Translations under genes and position numbers: made by a program | Assembly (NCBI GenBank): GCA_008828725.1 | Contig: MEHQ01001115.1 | Span: 78,673 to 142,672, forward strand | DNA from: Saccharina japonica | Taxonomy: Eukaryota; Sar; Phaeophyceae; Laminariales; Laminariaceae | Direction of reading: 5' to 3' | DNA length: 64,000 bases | The notes under the pieces: model-generated | The model's database searches: none | The model's input: only the letters and a program-made list of their open reading frames with translations | Told to the model about the DNA's origin: nothing | Shown: positions 51,601-62,083 of the stretch, piece after piece | Position numbering within the stretch: the first letter of the stretch is position 1 | Layout: every line of letters begins with the position of its first letter

Positions 51601-54600
51601 CTCACTATCAACAGACGCCTGTCTTGCACCAACCTCGAGCCAGACCCACGAGCGACATGCCGCAACCGCGTATCCGGCGTGATGTAAATTGACCGTGCCT
51701 ATCCTGTCTTCTATTTAGCGGGGGTGTTTGAGAGAAATATGGCAGGACACAACAATTCCCCACCGTGAACCGGACCAATCAGAGGGCGTCTGTCCTAACC
51801 TCTGTAGTGATCGCTACGGACAGACTTATCACACAACGGGTCGTTTTTTAGACGACGAACAGCGATCTTGCTTCAGGAACCATAGGCGTGTCTACCACCC
51901 GTATCCCTGTGCCCCGTCAGAGTCAATGACCCGGGACCTATGTATGGTGAGCAGAAGCTTCCCGTTGCAGCACGACCACTTGTTTTCTCACTCACAACTC
52001 TTCGATGATGTCGCGCCCTATTCCATCCAAGCAGTTCGCCACACCAGGGATGTCCTCATCCGTTAGCTCGCAGTCGTTGAAATATCTGAAACATCAAGAC
52101 GCACCAGGTAGACAGCGATGGCCCAAGCAATACGATATTTGGGCGAAGGTAGATAGTTGTGGCGTGACTCGAACATTAGCTCCTGGTATGGACGACTTTT
52201 ACATGGCAGATAGTTGAGAGGTAGCCGGCTGACCACTGGGGGTGTGCCCACTTCCTTTAGGAAGTGCCATAACATGCTGGCAAAAACCTCTGCTTGGTTG
52301 CAACACCGTGGTGGCAGCTGTCAGTGGCGGTCCACACAGTACATGTCCAACCAGGACCGCAGAACTACCGTGCCAGCGTGTATCCTGCATATGTGCGAAC
52401 GGTATTTCAGTGACAAACTCTTCTGGTCCGCGTACAACTACTGCAGTAGAGATATAACTTGTTTTTTTATCAAGCAGCTATTTTGCGGGTCATACGCAGT
52501 AACAGCAAGCGGACTCACACTTCATCAGTCCCGTTCAGGCACTTGTAGCTGGGGCTGTCCGGATCCAAGCATGAGTTGTAACCTTTTCGTTGAGAACGCG
52601 CAATGGCGCCGTCAAGGTTTACCGGTACCCGGTGAGTATGGACATTTGCGGTACGTGACGTTAACATCACGAATGACTCCACAAAACACCCTTTTTCTGC
52701 TCGCCAACATCGACTTGTTGCGTAGACTACTGCAGGTATTGAGGTTATAGAGCTACTCAAGTGAAGAGCTCAGACAACACAAGGGACGCTCTATCGTGGC
52801 ATGCGTCTGTAGTCAACATGTGTTATGTGGCTGCTGTTCAAACTCAGATTATCCGTGCCTGTTTGGTATGTACGAATTTGTTCAACTAGGCCGGCTATGA
52901 AGCACACCTACCGCAAGTGTAGCCGGACGCCCCAGGCGTGCAGTCCAAGCCCTCGTCGCACTCCACCGCCTCCGCCGGGGTGCATTCTGCCGAGTGGGAC
53001 ACATATGCGGTTTAATACCTCATGAGGCTGATTGCAGGTGCATGGTAGTGTCAGTTCCTCCGTGAGAGAAATTTCGAGCGGTTCCACACTGGAAACACCA
53101 GCTATCCTGTATGGCGTTTGCTGGCAGGAGGTGACGTTTCACTATCGACGCATGTTTAGCACTATTCAGTACTATAACGTCACCGTCATACCACACAGTA
53201 TCATATCTGTCGGGGCATGAGCCATGCAAGTTAGTTTGACAATGTGTGGTGTGTCGTCTCACTCAGCACAGTCGCTCGGTAGGTCAACATCAACAACGGC
53301 GTTCCTACGTCCAACACGGACAGAACAGGGGGGCGAACGAGGTTGAGGGCGATGTCGGGAGGGCAAGGGGTTACTCGCCGCCTTGAACGATAGTACGCCG
53401 TTCTCACGGCACGAATACAAAAATATACCTTCATGGTTGCCATGACACCAAACTTTACCCTAAGCGTACGCCACCTCTAGCATAAATGACGAAAATATGA
53501 ATCTAGACGACGACATCGGAGCCGTGCATGCCACCGCCAAATCGTGTCCGCGTCAAAAAATCGATAATCCAAAATAGGCCACGAGTTGCTGCATTAACTT
53601 GTTCAGGCATAATCCCCAAGATCGTCTGGGCACGGTACCGTTGGTCCACAAGCACGGATATAAATCCCAGCACAATCGTACGGCGGAAATTGCAAATGAT
53701 AGAACGTTTTTATCCGGCGCGTCGTTCTGGCGACCGTTAGCTATCAAAACAACTATCCGAACCGCGAATGAGTACTGGAGTGAAACCCGAACCATCGATG
53801 AATCGTGTATTTCTCACGTGTCGGGGACGCACTGCAGATCGAAGTTCCTGCTCAAATACCTACCGATAATCAAAGCGGGACGTTGGTAACAGCATGTCAG
53901 TTGAGCCGCTCCAACAAAGAATATTCGCGCTCCGTACACGAAGTGAAGGCATGCTACCGCAGTAGTGTGCATAATGTCGCGTTAATCAGGGGCTATCAAC
54001 CACTCACAGTAGCTGCAGACTTCCAGCTCCGTTGAACAGCCCTTTCGGCAGAGTAGTTAACTCGTTGGCCTCCAGGTGCCTGATAAAGTTCCGAGATATA
54101 CGTGAAAGGCGGGGAGAAGAGTAGAGGGACATACTCAAACCCTTAAGCTACCACGTCGCATTGCGAAACCATTTTAGACCATTAGCTCGCCCTTGTGATA
54201 CCCTGATCCATGACAGAGATCCAACAGTCAAAACAACATGCAGGGAAACAACAACCAGACAGCGCTCTACTTTGCGAGCGAGATGCGAGATGAACTCGAC
54301 AGTACATGCCTATGTATGTAATATTGCAGATTTTGGTCGCAGTAACGTGTCGCAGGACGTAAATCAGTGTGGGTTTGGAAGGGGCATTTCAATAACCTAT
54401 ATTCTCTACCTTGGTTTTAGAACCTGTCGATCGAGTGATCGAGCGGGCGGCCACAAACTAAAAGCTACAGTAACGGGTGAACTTATATAGTAGGTACCGA
54501 TATACATACGTGGTGAGTGGGTGGGGTGGATAAAGGACGGGTGCATGGCATTTGTACGTACTGTTATATACTTGCAATCACTCTATCGGGTTTTTTACGG

Positions 54601-57600
54601 TTACACAACAACTACCTTTTCGTATCCCCGTTTTATTGTATCGTACATACGGCCGTACGTTACGCGTACGTCACCGCTCTGTTTTGATTGCACGTGTATG
54701 TTCAGTTAGGTTGTGCATATATACGTTTTAAAGTATGCAAGTACGTTTATATCGCACAAAATTCCGTTCCATATTTTCGCTCCGGTTTATGTTCTTACGT
54801 GTATGTCCATTTCGTAGCGCGAACTAGGGCGTCGCCTACCGAGCGGACGATCGAACACCCCAGCGGGCGGACACTCAAACACAAACACTTTTTGAGGAAA
54901 TTAGGCGGTACGCGGGTTGATAACAAACTCAGGTTTTGAGCATCGATGTATAATACACCCGCACGCAAACTCGTGTCAGCCCGAGAAATACAAGCAGCTC
55001 TGCTGCAAGTTGCTCTGCTGCCGGTCAGCAACAATGCAATTTTTCCAGCGTTCGCTTCCTAGCCGATTATAACACAAGCGAGCCGAAATTCCCTCAGCTC
55101 CTCACTTACAGTTCAAGCAGGTTTCCAAGCCCGTCAAATATCCCGGGCGGCAGAGCAATCAGCTTGTTGTCATAAAGAAGCCTGGTGGCACGAACACACA
55201 CATCCGAGTGCAGGACGCAAAGGGCAGTTAGCCACCATGCAGCCCGACCACGTTTTGCCCATCGCGAGACCGCGTGTTTTACCGTCGACGTCGGCATACA
55301 ACAACGATGGTCTCAACAACTACAAGGGAGGAGTCGCATAGCCGACCACCGACAAGACAAAGGTGCCAGGGACTCGAAGACGCGTGCTACGGTAGAGGTA
55401 TACCTTATTTTGGCTTAATCGTTTTCTGAACGATCAGGCTCCTTAACTCAAATTCGTCGTTTTTTTATTTTTGCGACGAATACTGTTTCAGAGGATGCTT
55501 CGGTCATTAGATTTCGCATCCGGCAGCCCTTTTATTTTCCTCCAAAATATTTGTTTCGGTGAGGTATGACGCTCCTTGAGTGAGGAGCTCAGAAAAAACA
55601 TAGTGCACCTCTATCGTAGCATGCGTCCGAACTTGCTACCGGAAGCAGACAGTGAATCGCTGACATCGCCATCAACCCGAATGCCCCGAAACCTTGACCG
55701 GAGGACGTACCCGAGCTGGCCACGCTCCCCTGTCATGGCGCTCGCACAAGCTAAACAAACACTCAGGTACATTGCGCACATTAACGTTCGGGTCCAACAA
55801 TATCGGCGACACCATGCAACGTCTTCAAGTATTACTGCAGTACCCAGGGCTTGTCTAAACTCGCAACAAATCACATAAAACCACGTACTTCACACCCCAT
55901 CGAAAGCTCTCACGTGATGCCAGAGGACCGGACACAGAACACGAGGGTAGGTCCCAATTTCAACAGACGCAAGACCACCAGTATAAATAGTGAAACAACG
56001 TTTTAGTATCACGTCCACGCCCTCCAGTGGGTTGTGTACACTGGCCACATCGACAGGGAACGGGCGGGTAGCCTATCGTCAAGCTCCAGGCGAAAAACAT
56101 GAAAGCAAATGGGCCTCGCTTACAATTTGTCAAGGTCTCCAAGGTCGTGGAATAGCGCTTCGGGCAGAGTCGTTAGCCTGTTGTGCCTCAGGTACCTGGT
56201 GATGTACATAGTTAAGCCAGGAGTGGTGGACGAGAAAACGGCCGCACTCAGACGTGAGGCTAGCACTCTAAATAATACTGAAGGTATTCACCACGAGAGC
56301 GCCGTCGTGATATGCTCGTCATTGGCAATCGTCGTCGATTTATTCTCCAGCAACGAGGCCACAATCACCCCCATGTTGCTAGTAAACGCCACCAGTCAGG
56401 GATACGTGGCGAGCGAACTGCGAGCCGAAAATGCTAAGCAAGCCAGAGCTCCACTCCATGATAATAACGGTAAACATTAGAGCGTTGTTTCGCCTGACTA
56501 GGGAGGCCTGTAAACACAGTAAGTCATAGGCGAAACAGTACGGGTGCTCTGTCTCTAGATCGTGCCCGTCTTGTGTCGAAATACAATTCGTCCAAGACAC
56601 AGCTGTGTAACGAATAAATATTGCAACAGCGCCACCGTGCTCCCCGACGGGTTAACCCAAATTCCGAAAGGAAGTACTGGACGTGTATATGTATAGCATA
56701 TGATTGGTAGTACAGTTTTAAGAATGGTAACTGGGAAACGGCACGTCTGCAACCGCTGTAACGCAAGGTATATCACGCCACACTTACAAGCGTTCTACGT
56801 TCCCAAGCCCGTCGAATAGCCCGAGCGGAAGGGCAGTTATATCGTTTTGGGCGAGGGACCTGGTGGTATTTACACGCGGAAGTAACGGAGCGGTAGATGT
56901 CCTCGGTCACCAGGCAGTCATGCCACTGTTTCGCCCATCGTGCGCTTGCATGTTTCACTCAATTTCAACAAACTATTTCTGCAGTCTCAGCCATTTTGAG
57001 GACGAACCTACAGTAAAGGCATGCACGACTATTGACCAGAACGCGGGATCATGGACGAGAAAAATCCGTCAGACCTACATACATGAACCGCTCAAAAAGG
57101 AACCGGATAACGGCTAGATGGAGTCGTCAAAATTTCCATCAATGGAGTCCCTCGACAATCGCGCGCACTTATGTAAGACGCGTACCTATTAAGGATCTTG
57201 GGTATGTAGATTCCAACGATACTGATAGCATTGCATCATTCAGGCGGCCACCAAACGTCTTCAAGCGTTGATGGGCTGCGTTTGGGCCTTCACGGCATGT
57301 ACGTTACCACGGACGTCGGACCCAGCGACATATTGGCGGCGCGCGACTGACAAAACCAAAGTGTGTGCAGTATTGGGAATTTCGAGCTACACCGCAGCTG
57401 GTTTTATCACCATAGGGCAAACTATCCTCCAGAACAGCATACACCAAGCACCACTCACAGGCGAAGCAGGCCCGTAAGCCCCTGGAAAAGGTCTGCAGTC
57501 ACCGTGGTTAGGTTATCATTGCCTTCAATGTACCTGTGGTTATGAGGAATCGATTAATAACGGGCGGAGGTAGACAGGATAGCGTGGTAAGGCACGCGAT

Positions 57601-59966
57601 AATCACACCACCCGCGCCATCAACGTGCGCCTGCCTTGCACCACCGTCGAGTAGCGCCCATGAGCAGCGAACCGCAAGCGCAACAACTTCTCGATGCAAG
57701 TTGGGCGTGCATATCTTCCATCTACTCACGGGGGGTGGAAGGTGTACTCTAGTAGTACATGGTCGTAGTCACGCGACTAGAGAGACACAGGGGGGGGTGG
57801 AAGCCTGAGACGACACACCAATTCCCCGACGTGGGCCCTACCAATCAGAGTGCATATGTCCCAACCCCGTCGTGTTTCGCCACGTACGAGCTGATCACAC
57901 AACTGCTCATTTTCATAAATGCACGGATCCATCGCCAACCATGCGGTAGGGGCACCTGTCTAAAGGACTAACATCACATCAATAGTGCAGAGTGCGGACG
58001 GTAAATCAGGTGCAAATTTTGTGTATCCAATGTTTATGTACCTCGTGAGAGCTAAACACCCGGCGCCTATATACGTAGGGCGAGAACACGATGGATGGTG
58101 CAGCACGTCTACCCTTTTTCACACTCACAGACGTTCGATGTTGTCGCGCCCAATGTCATCCAAGCAGTTCGCCACACCAGGAATGTCGTCGTCCGTCAAA
58201 TCACAGTCGGTAAAATTGCTGAAATTTAACACGCACCAGTTTTACAGCAATGCACCACAGAGTACGACATTATGGTGAAGTGTTATAGGTGTGGTGTATC
58301 ATTATTGGCTTCGGGTATTGACGACGTTATCCGTCAGGGAGTTGGGGCGTAAGTGGCCGACCACTCGTTGTGCTACAGAACTACCGTGCCTGCGTGTTCT
58401 GTACATACATTCGAAACGTACGTTAGTTGTGAAGCCAAAGATTGTGGCCTGCGTACTAGAGCTGGACCTCGCAGTTGGCCACGCAGCCATTCTAATGGCT
58501 GATATACCTATTCGCGACAAGTAGACTCACACTGAAGTGGCTGCCGCCTGGCACTTGTAGATGGCGCTTCCGGGATCCAAGCAGGAGTTTACTAGCCCTT
58601 TTGGTCGAGACCATGCAATGCGTTGTCAAGGTTGCCGGGCGCCCCGTGAGTATGGTCAGTTGCAGTACGTGGCGTTAAAAATCCCGATTGACTTCGCAAA
58701 GGTCCCGCATTTTCTGCACGCGTTTATAGTAATATCCCAAAACGCAATACCGGGAAAGGCTGCAGGGGGGATGCTTCAACATAGCACTGCGATCGCCGTT
58801 TTGGAAAAAAAAAACCTAAATTCAGTGGTTTGACGATACTCTACTTTGATTGAGCAATGATTTTACCCTTCGGAAAGTCATGCGACGTCCGGAGCGATGG
58901 TGTTTCACACATTTCATCGAATTCTGGAGTGTTATGCACACTCAGCGAACAACGACCAGGCGCACTAGACGCCGGCATGGGCTTGCACTCGGTCGTTAAA
59001 AGCGCTGGTGTTCGTCCTGGTAGTGAAGAATTGGCTTGTGCTCCCGACGGTGAATAGTTACATCCGAAGGAAATCGTAACGAGAGACTGTCAACACGATA
59101 CGGTTGTAGTTCCAAGGCATTTAAAGCAATAACCAAGACCAGCAGAACGTCAAAAATATGGAATACCTTCCGCTTTAGTCCAGCCTTCTGTATCGCGGTC
59201 GATCAGAAAAAAACAAAAATGTTCGCATCCTCGCCCTGCTACTTATTATACGTACAACAAACAGATATATCGGGGCGCTTCGACTACCTCCTTCCATGTG
59301 CGCCGCTTCAGTATGGTTTGAACCGCTACAGTGTCTATTTGCAAGCTTGTAAACACTCCCAATCGCAGGTATTTTCTCTGTGGATGCCATGCCCTCTTCC
59401 GAAGATGTAAGCGGCTGTGACTTGTATGAGAGTAGGCGTATTGATTTCGGATACATGGTATCCACGTCGGCCCCACAAGGCTCCGTACATTTATGCACAG
59501 CTATAGGTATTTCCCTATCAACGATCCTGCCTTGGACTCCACGAGGTTTTACTTTATCGCGGCGTCGGGAGGCTTCGAAAATGCAGCGATGTGACAGTGT
59601 GGAGCATAAAACCCCGACTTGGTAGCAATACAAAAACGGTTTCCGCTCGTAGGTTCAGGTTCGTCTGAGAGTGAGAGCACCCGTATTCTTGAACGCCAAC
59701 ATGGTCTTACGTAAATTAGGGACGCCTCAATAAGTGGCGGGAATGACCTTGACAGTCCATAGCCAAATGTGTTCGTAATTACAAGCACCGCAGCGCCGTG
59801 TACCGTTTCATAACAAACACGTGAGACAAGGCCGATGGGAGGCACACTGCAAAGTAGAGCCACACCGTACAGATTGTACGGCAGTTTGCTCAAGACCTGC
59901 TCGCTCACCGTTGGTGACACCGGCACCAGCAAGCAGTATCGAAAGAGGCAGTATCATGGCGCGCAT
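45606..59966 (-). CDS. Secreted two-module LRR protein gene (minus copy, probably damaged)
   Basis: Paralogue of the plus gene, in convergent orientation. Exon 1 (59909-59966) encodes a signal peptide starting MRAMILPLSILLAGAGVTN. Module A (58597 down to 52912) and module B (52582 down to 45692) follow. All 21 exons have exactly the lengths of the plus gene and no internal stop or frameshift. One defect stands out: the donor after cap C2 of module A reads CTGAGT instead of GTGAGT (at 53266-53265), so normal splicing into the rest of the gene may fail. After the final EGF exon the frame stays open to a TAA at 45606-45608; the GTGAGT there may instead be a donor. Intron growth relative to the plus gene is explained by MITEs. 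Expected location is outside the cell; function unknown. Confidence 0.75.
45692..52582 (-). CDS. Module B of minus LRR gene (10 exons, 224 residues)
   Basis: Exons in reading order: N1 52519-52582 (GYNSCLDPDSPSYKCLNG), N2 51996-52085 (YFNDCELTDEDIPGVANCLD), LRR1 51447-51521 (YIENNANLISLPTELF), LRR2 50849-50920 (SVADNNLQSLPLGLF), LRR3 50262-50333 (YLRHNQLTTLPEALF), LRR4 49512-49583 (LLNDNNLMALPAGMF), LRR5 47486-47557 (HLEANDLTTLPEGLF), C1 46609-46650 (YLSRNNDLQCVPDT), C2 46058-46095 (NAIVDVNLPGDC) and EGF-like 45692-45766 (CTPAEAVDCDEGHNCAPG). The caps pair it with plus module 2, but its LRR2 and LRR4 resemble plus module 1. The LRR5-C1 intron is 835 bp because of a MITE. Confidence 0.85.
46732..46978. 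mobile_element. MITE copy in the LRR5-C1 intron, module B
   Basis: A 247-bp element with ends ACGCGTGCTACGGTAGAGGT and, inverted, ACGCATGCTACGATAGAGGT. The same intron measures 606 and 623 bp in the two plus modules and 835 bp here, matching an insertion of this size. Confidence 0.8.
48690..49200. repeat. Repeat block in the LRR4-LRR5 intron of module B
   Basis: It contains a GTGG/GTGA simple-sequence run (48790-48840) and a GATCGAGCG-type run (49155-49195). The plus module 2 intron has the matching arrangement at about 29345-29830 and module A a related one at about 54425-54870. The shared ends (CCCGCTCGAYCGCTC, AACAGTATAG) suggest either ancestral intron content or a mobile repeat. Confidence 0.45.
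52742..52806. mobile_element. Solo or truncated MITE end in the inter-module intron
   Basis: About 65 bases with one family terminus (inverted ACGCATGCCACGATAGAG) and the CAAGTGAAGAGCTC word; no opposite end. It sits directly after CATGTTGACTAC (in gene orientation), the same point at which the plus copy carries its own insertion. Confidence 0.5.
52912..58597 (-). CDS. Module A of minus LRR gene (10 exons, 225 residues)
   Basis: Exons in reading order: N1 58531-58597 (GLVNSCLDPGSAIYKCQ), N2 58129-58218 (NFTDCDLTDDDIPGVANCLD), LRR1 57459-57533 (YIEGNDNLTTVTADLF, the usual LP replaced by VT), LRR2 56788-56859 (SLAQNDITALPLGLF), LRR3 56124-56195 (YLRHNRLTTLPEALF), LRR4 55110-55181 (LLYDNKLIALPPGIF), LRR5 54008-54079 (HLEANELTTLPKGLF), C1 53818-53859 (YLSRNFDLQCVPDT), C2 53267-53304 (NAVVDVDLPSDC) and EGF-like 52912-52986 (CTPAEAVECDEGLDCTPG). 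N1 and LRR1 pair it with plus module 1. The C2 donor GT is mutated to CT. The LRR5-C1 intron is only 148 bp. Confidence 0.8.
55380..55626. mobile_element. MITE copy in the LRR3-LRR4 intron, module A
   Basis: A 247-bp element with the same ends and interior as the copy at 46732. The intron is 942 bp here against 678, 701 and 710 bp in the other three modules, a difference equal to one element. Confidence 0.8.
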
Positions 59967-61405
59967 CTTGGCGACGCAGGAAGCACCAGCGACTTCGATG
60001 ACACCTGCGGCAAATAATACAGATAACAACAATGTAGGTTCGATTTGTTTTGGGGATTTCGTCGTTGAACTTGCAACGATGTAAATCACTCTACCGTATA
60101 ACACGGAAGAAAGCGCACCCCCCTTAGATAACACACCCCCACACATAAGCACACCGGGTGATATGTATTTTCACTTCATTTTTATACTGTCACTTTATCA
60201 CCAGGGGTACGTTAGATAACACACCCCCTACTTGTGTACCCCTCAAAACAGTGTCACAATCCACAAGTATCACGCCAACTGGTGGATGGATATCATTCAC
60301 AATACACAATCAACCCGCACCGGTATGGACACCAGCATGGAAGCAACTGCTGCGCCCCCTCACAGTGGGCCGAGCGAGTCTGCGGCTTCGACCCCACCTG
60401 TATCTGCTGCTGCCGCGCCTCGGACGACGAGCATGTCGTTTTTCTCCGGGACCAGCGCGCTTACCGGTACTGGCACTAATTATATCACGTCTCCTACGTC
60501 CGCCGTGTGCCAAGCCCTGACTACTGGTATATCGGTACCGGCGAAGCACCTGCAGCACTTGTGGTGCGACCCTCGGGGTTTCATGAAGGATGACCTTACC
60601 TATATGGTACCGGCACCGGTAACCGTTGTGCGGTATATTGTAGCAAGGCGGGTATTTTTGCTGTTATCCACGGGTTTCAAGCGTTTGCCTTACCATCACC
60701 GGTAATACGGGAGAACAGAAAAATTAACGGGTTTTAGACCAAGTTTATTCAAGTTTGTCATGCGTTAGCACACCCCTTGCAAATATACCCCCTGCATGCT
60801 GGCCGGGGTCTGTTCACGCTCACTCCATAGCAATCCTTGATATACCGCTATCACACCCTCTCATTACCACATCCCCTGAATATGTTCGGGGTCTGTTAAC
60901 TCTTATTATCAACCAATAATGCCGTTAGCACACCCCCTCGTTGTCACACCCCCTCGTTACCACACCCCCTAGCACGGTGCTCCGTCTCGAAAGGGATGCG
61001 TGGTCAATGGTCAAATGACTAAGGCAAGCAACAAATGAGTACGCCCCCCCCCCCGCCCCCCGCCTAGCTGCAGGGCTCTCATGCATGGTGTTTATCACCG
61101 GGGATGCGTTAGATAGCACACCCCTCCACAACAGCACACCCGGTGATAGTATCAATGAATGCCAAACTGTTATCACCGGGGTGTGCTTTCTCCCGTGTTA
61201 TACCGTATATCGTTAGCTCGACATCACCACCTTCTTGTCTGTATAGTTTGAGATATCATGCCTTGGTCCAGACGTTTGATACTTACATACCGCCCGGTAA
61301 ATGTAACGAAGTAGGTGGGACGACAAGGAACTGTAGTGTCGAGCGCGTTGCTACAAGGTCTGATTCAGAAAACACCGGGATTAAGTCTGAACCTCCTTCG
61401 CATGC
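59967..61405 (-). promoter_or_regulatory. Promoter and 5' leader of minus LRR gene, split by a transposon
   Basis: The sequence homologous to 15860-16190 is interrupted. The proximal part (59967-60096) includes TTTGCCGCAG followed by GTGTCATCGAAGTCGCTGG, a likely leader acceptor. The distal part (61208-61405) includes CACTACAGTTCCTTGTCGTCC and TATGTAAGT. The 1104-bp element lies between them. Confidence 0.5.
60097..61200. mobile_element. 1104-bp terminal-inverted-repeat element in the minus gene's promoter
   Basis: The left end TAACACGGAAGAAAGCGCAC and inverted right end TAACACGGGAGAAAGCACAC continue into CCCC, a match of about 22 of 25. Exact 7-bp direct repeats TACCGTA flank it at 60090-60096 and 61201-61207. 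With ends drawn one base further in, the flanks give an 8-of-9 match, so a MULE-like 9-bp duplication is an alternative. The interior has many AACACACCCC words. An open frame (60232-60705, 157 codons) lacks a recognisable transposase signature, so it is probably non-autonomous. The plus gene lacks it. Confidence 0.8.
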
Positions 61406-61932
61406 TTTCACGTGAACAAACGCGGGTGTAGTCGTCCACGATACATATACATGTCGATCGTACACGGAAAACACCACACCCATGCACCATGAAAAATCAC
61501 AAACATGATATTCATCGTCACATACATGGTCATCAAAAATACATATTTGATCTCAGCTTTGGCTCATATTTTCGATAATATTTTACCGGGTCTACTGTAG
61601 ATAATATTCATGCATGCATTCACCCCCCACTACTTGACCCGTTATCTGCCTGTCTCTGTAAACTCGGCCAGTTGACACGCACTATACTACACCCAAGAAT
61701 ATCGGTATTACCCCCCCCCCCCCGCCCTCGCGGGGCTTCCAAGAAGTGAATGTGGAACACCTCTTGCCCTCGTTGCTATCACCTCAGGCGGGTCACCGAC
61801 CTAAACATATATTACGTTCAAAACAATTGTTACCGATCGTAGTATGATGGATGTTCTCGGGGTTTGCGAGGGACAACGGCAGCAAGCTCGACGACGCGTA
61901 AGGCGAACTTCGTCTAGAGCACCCCTTCCATT
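61208..61932. other. End of right arm and outer flank
   Basis: Homology to the left arm fades near 61405, close to where the left arm also ends beside a MITE. No gene was seen beyond it. Confidence 0.45.
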
Positions 61933-62083
61933 TGTTAGAATGGAAGATAAACGAACTATCTATTATTTTTCTGATCTTGACATATCTACGATAATATGCT
62001 GTAAGATTATCAGTACTCATTAGTATATCGTTTATCTGTCAAGATCAGAACAATATATTGTTCGTTTATCTTGCAGTCTAACA
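61933..62083. mobile_element. 151-bp palindromic MITE with 5-bp target duplication
   Basis: TGTTAGAATGGAAGATAAAC at the left and TGTTAGACTGCAAGATAAAC from the right strand begin inverted repeats that extend through TTCTGATCTTGACA. The direct repeat CCATT flanks the element exactly (61928-61932 and 62084-62088). Confidence 0.75.

Larger units (their letters stand above)
41060..61405 (-). repeat. Right arm of large inverted duplication
   Basis: Reverse complement partner of 15830-37455 (see the anchors there). It carries two full-length 247-bp MITEs inside gene introns, one near the inner end and a 1.1-kb element in the promoter. All are absent at the matching left-arm positions, so they arrived after the duplication. 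Confidence 0.85.

Noticed and set aside
16191..59966. CRISPR-like regular array
   Set aside because: The regularity comes from protein-coding LRR exons of 72 bases separated by long unequal introns, not from short repeats and spacers.
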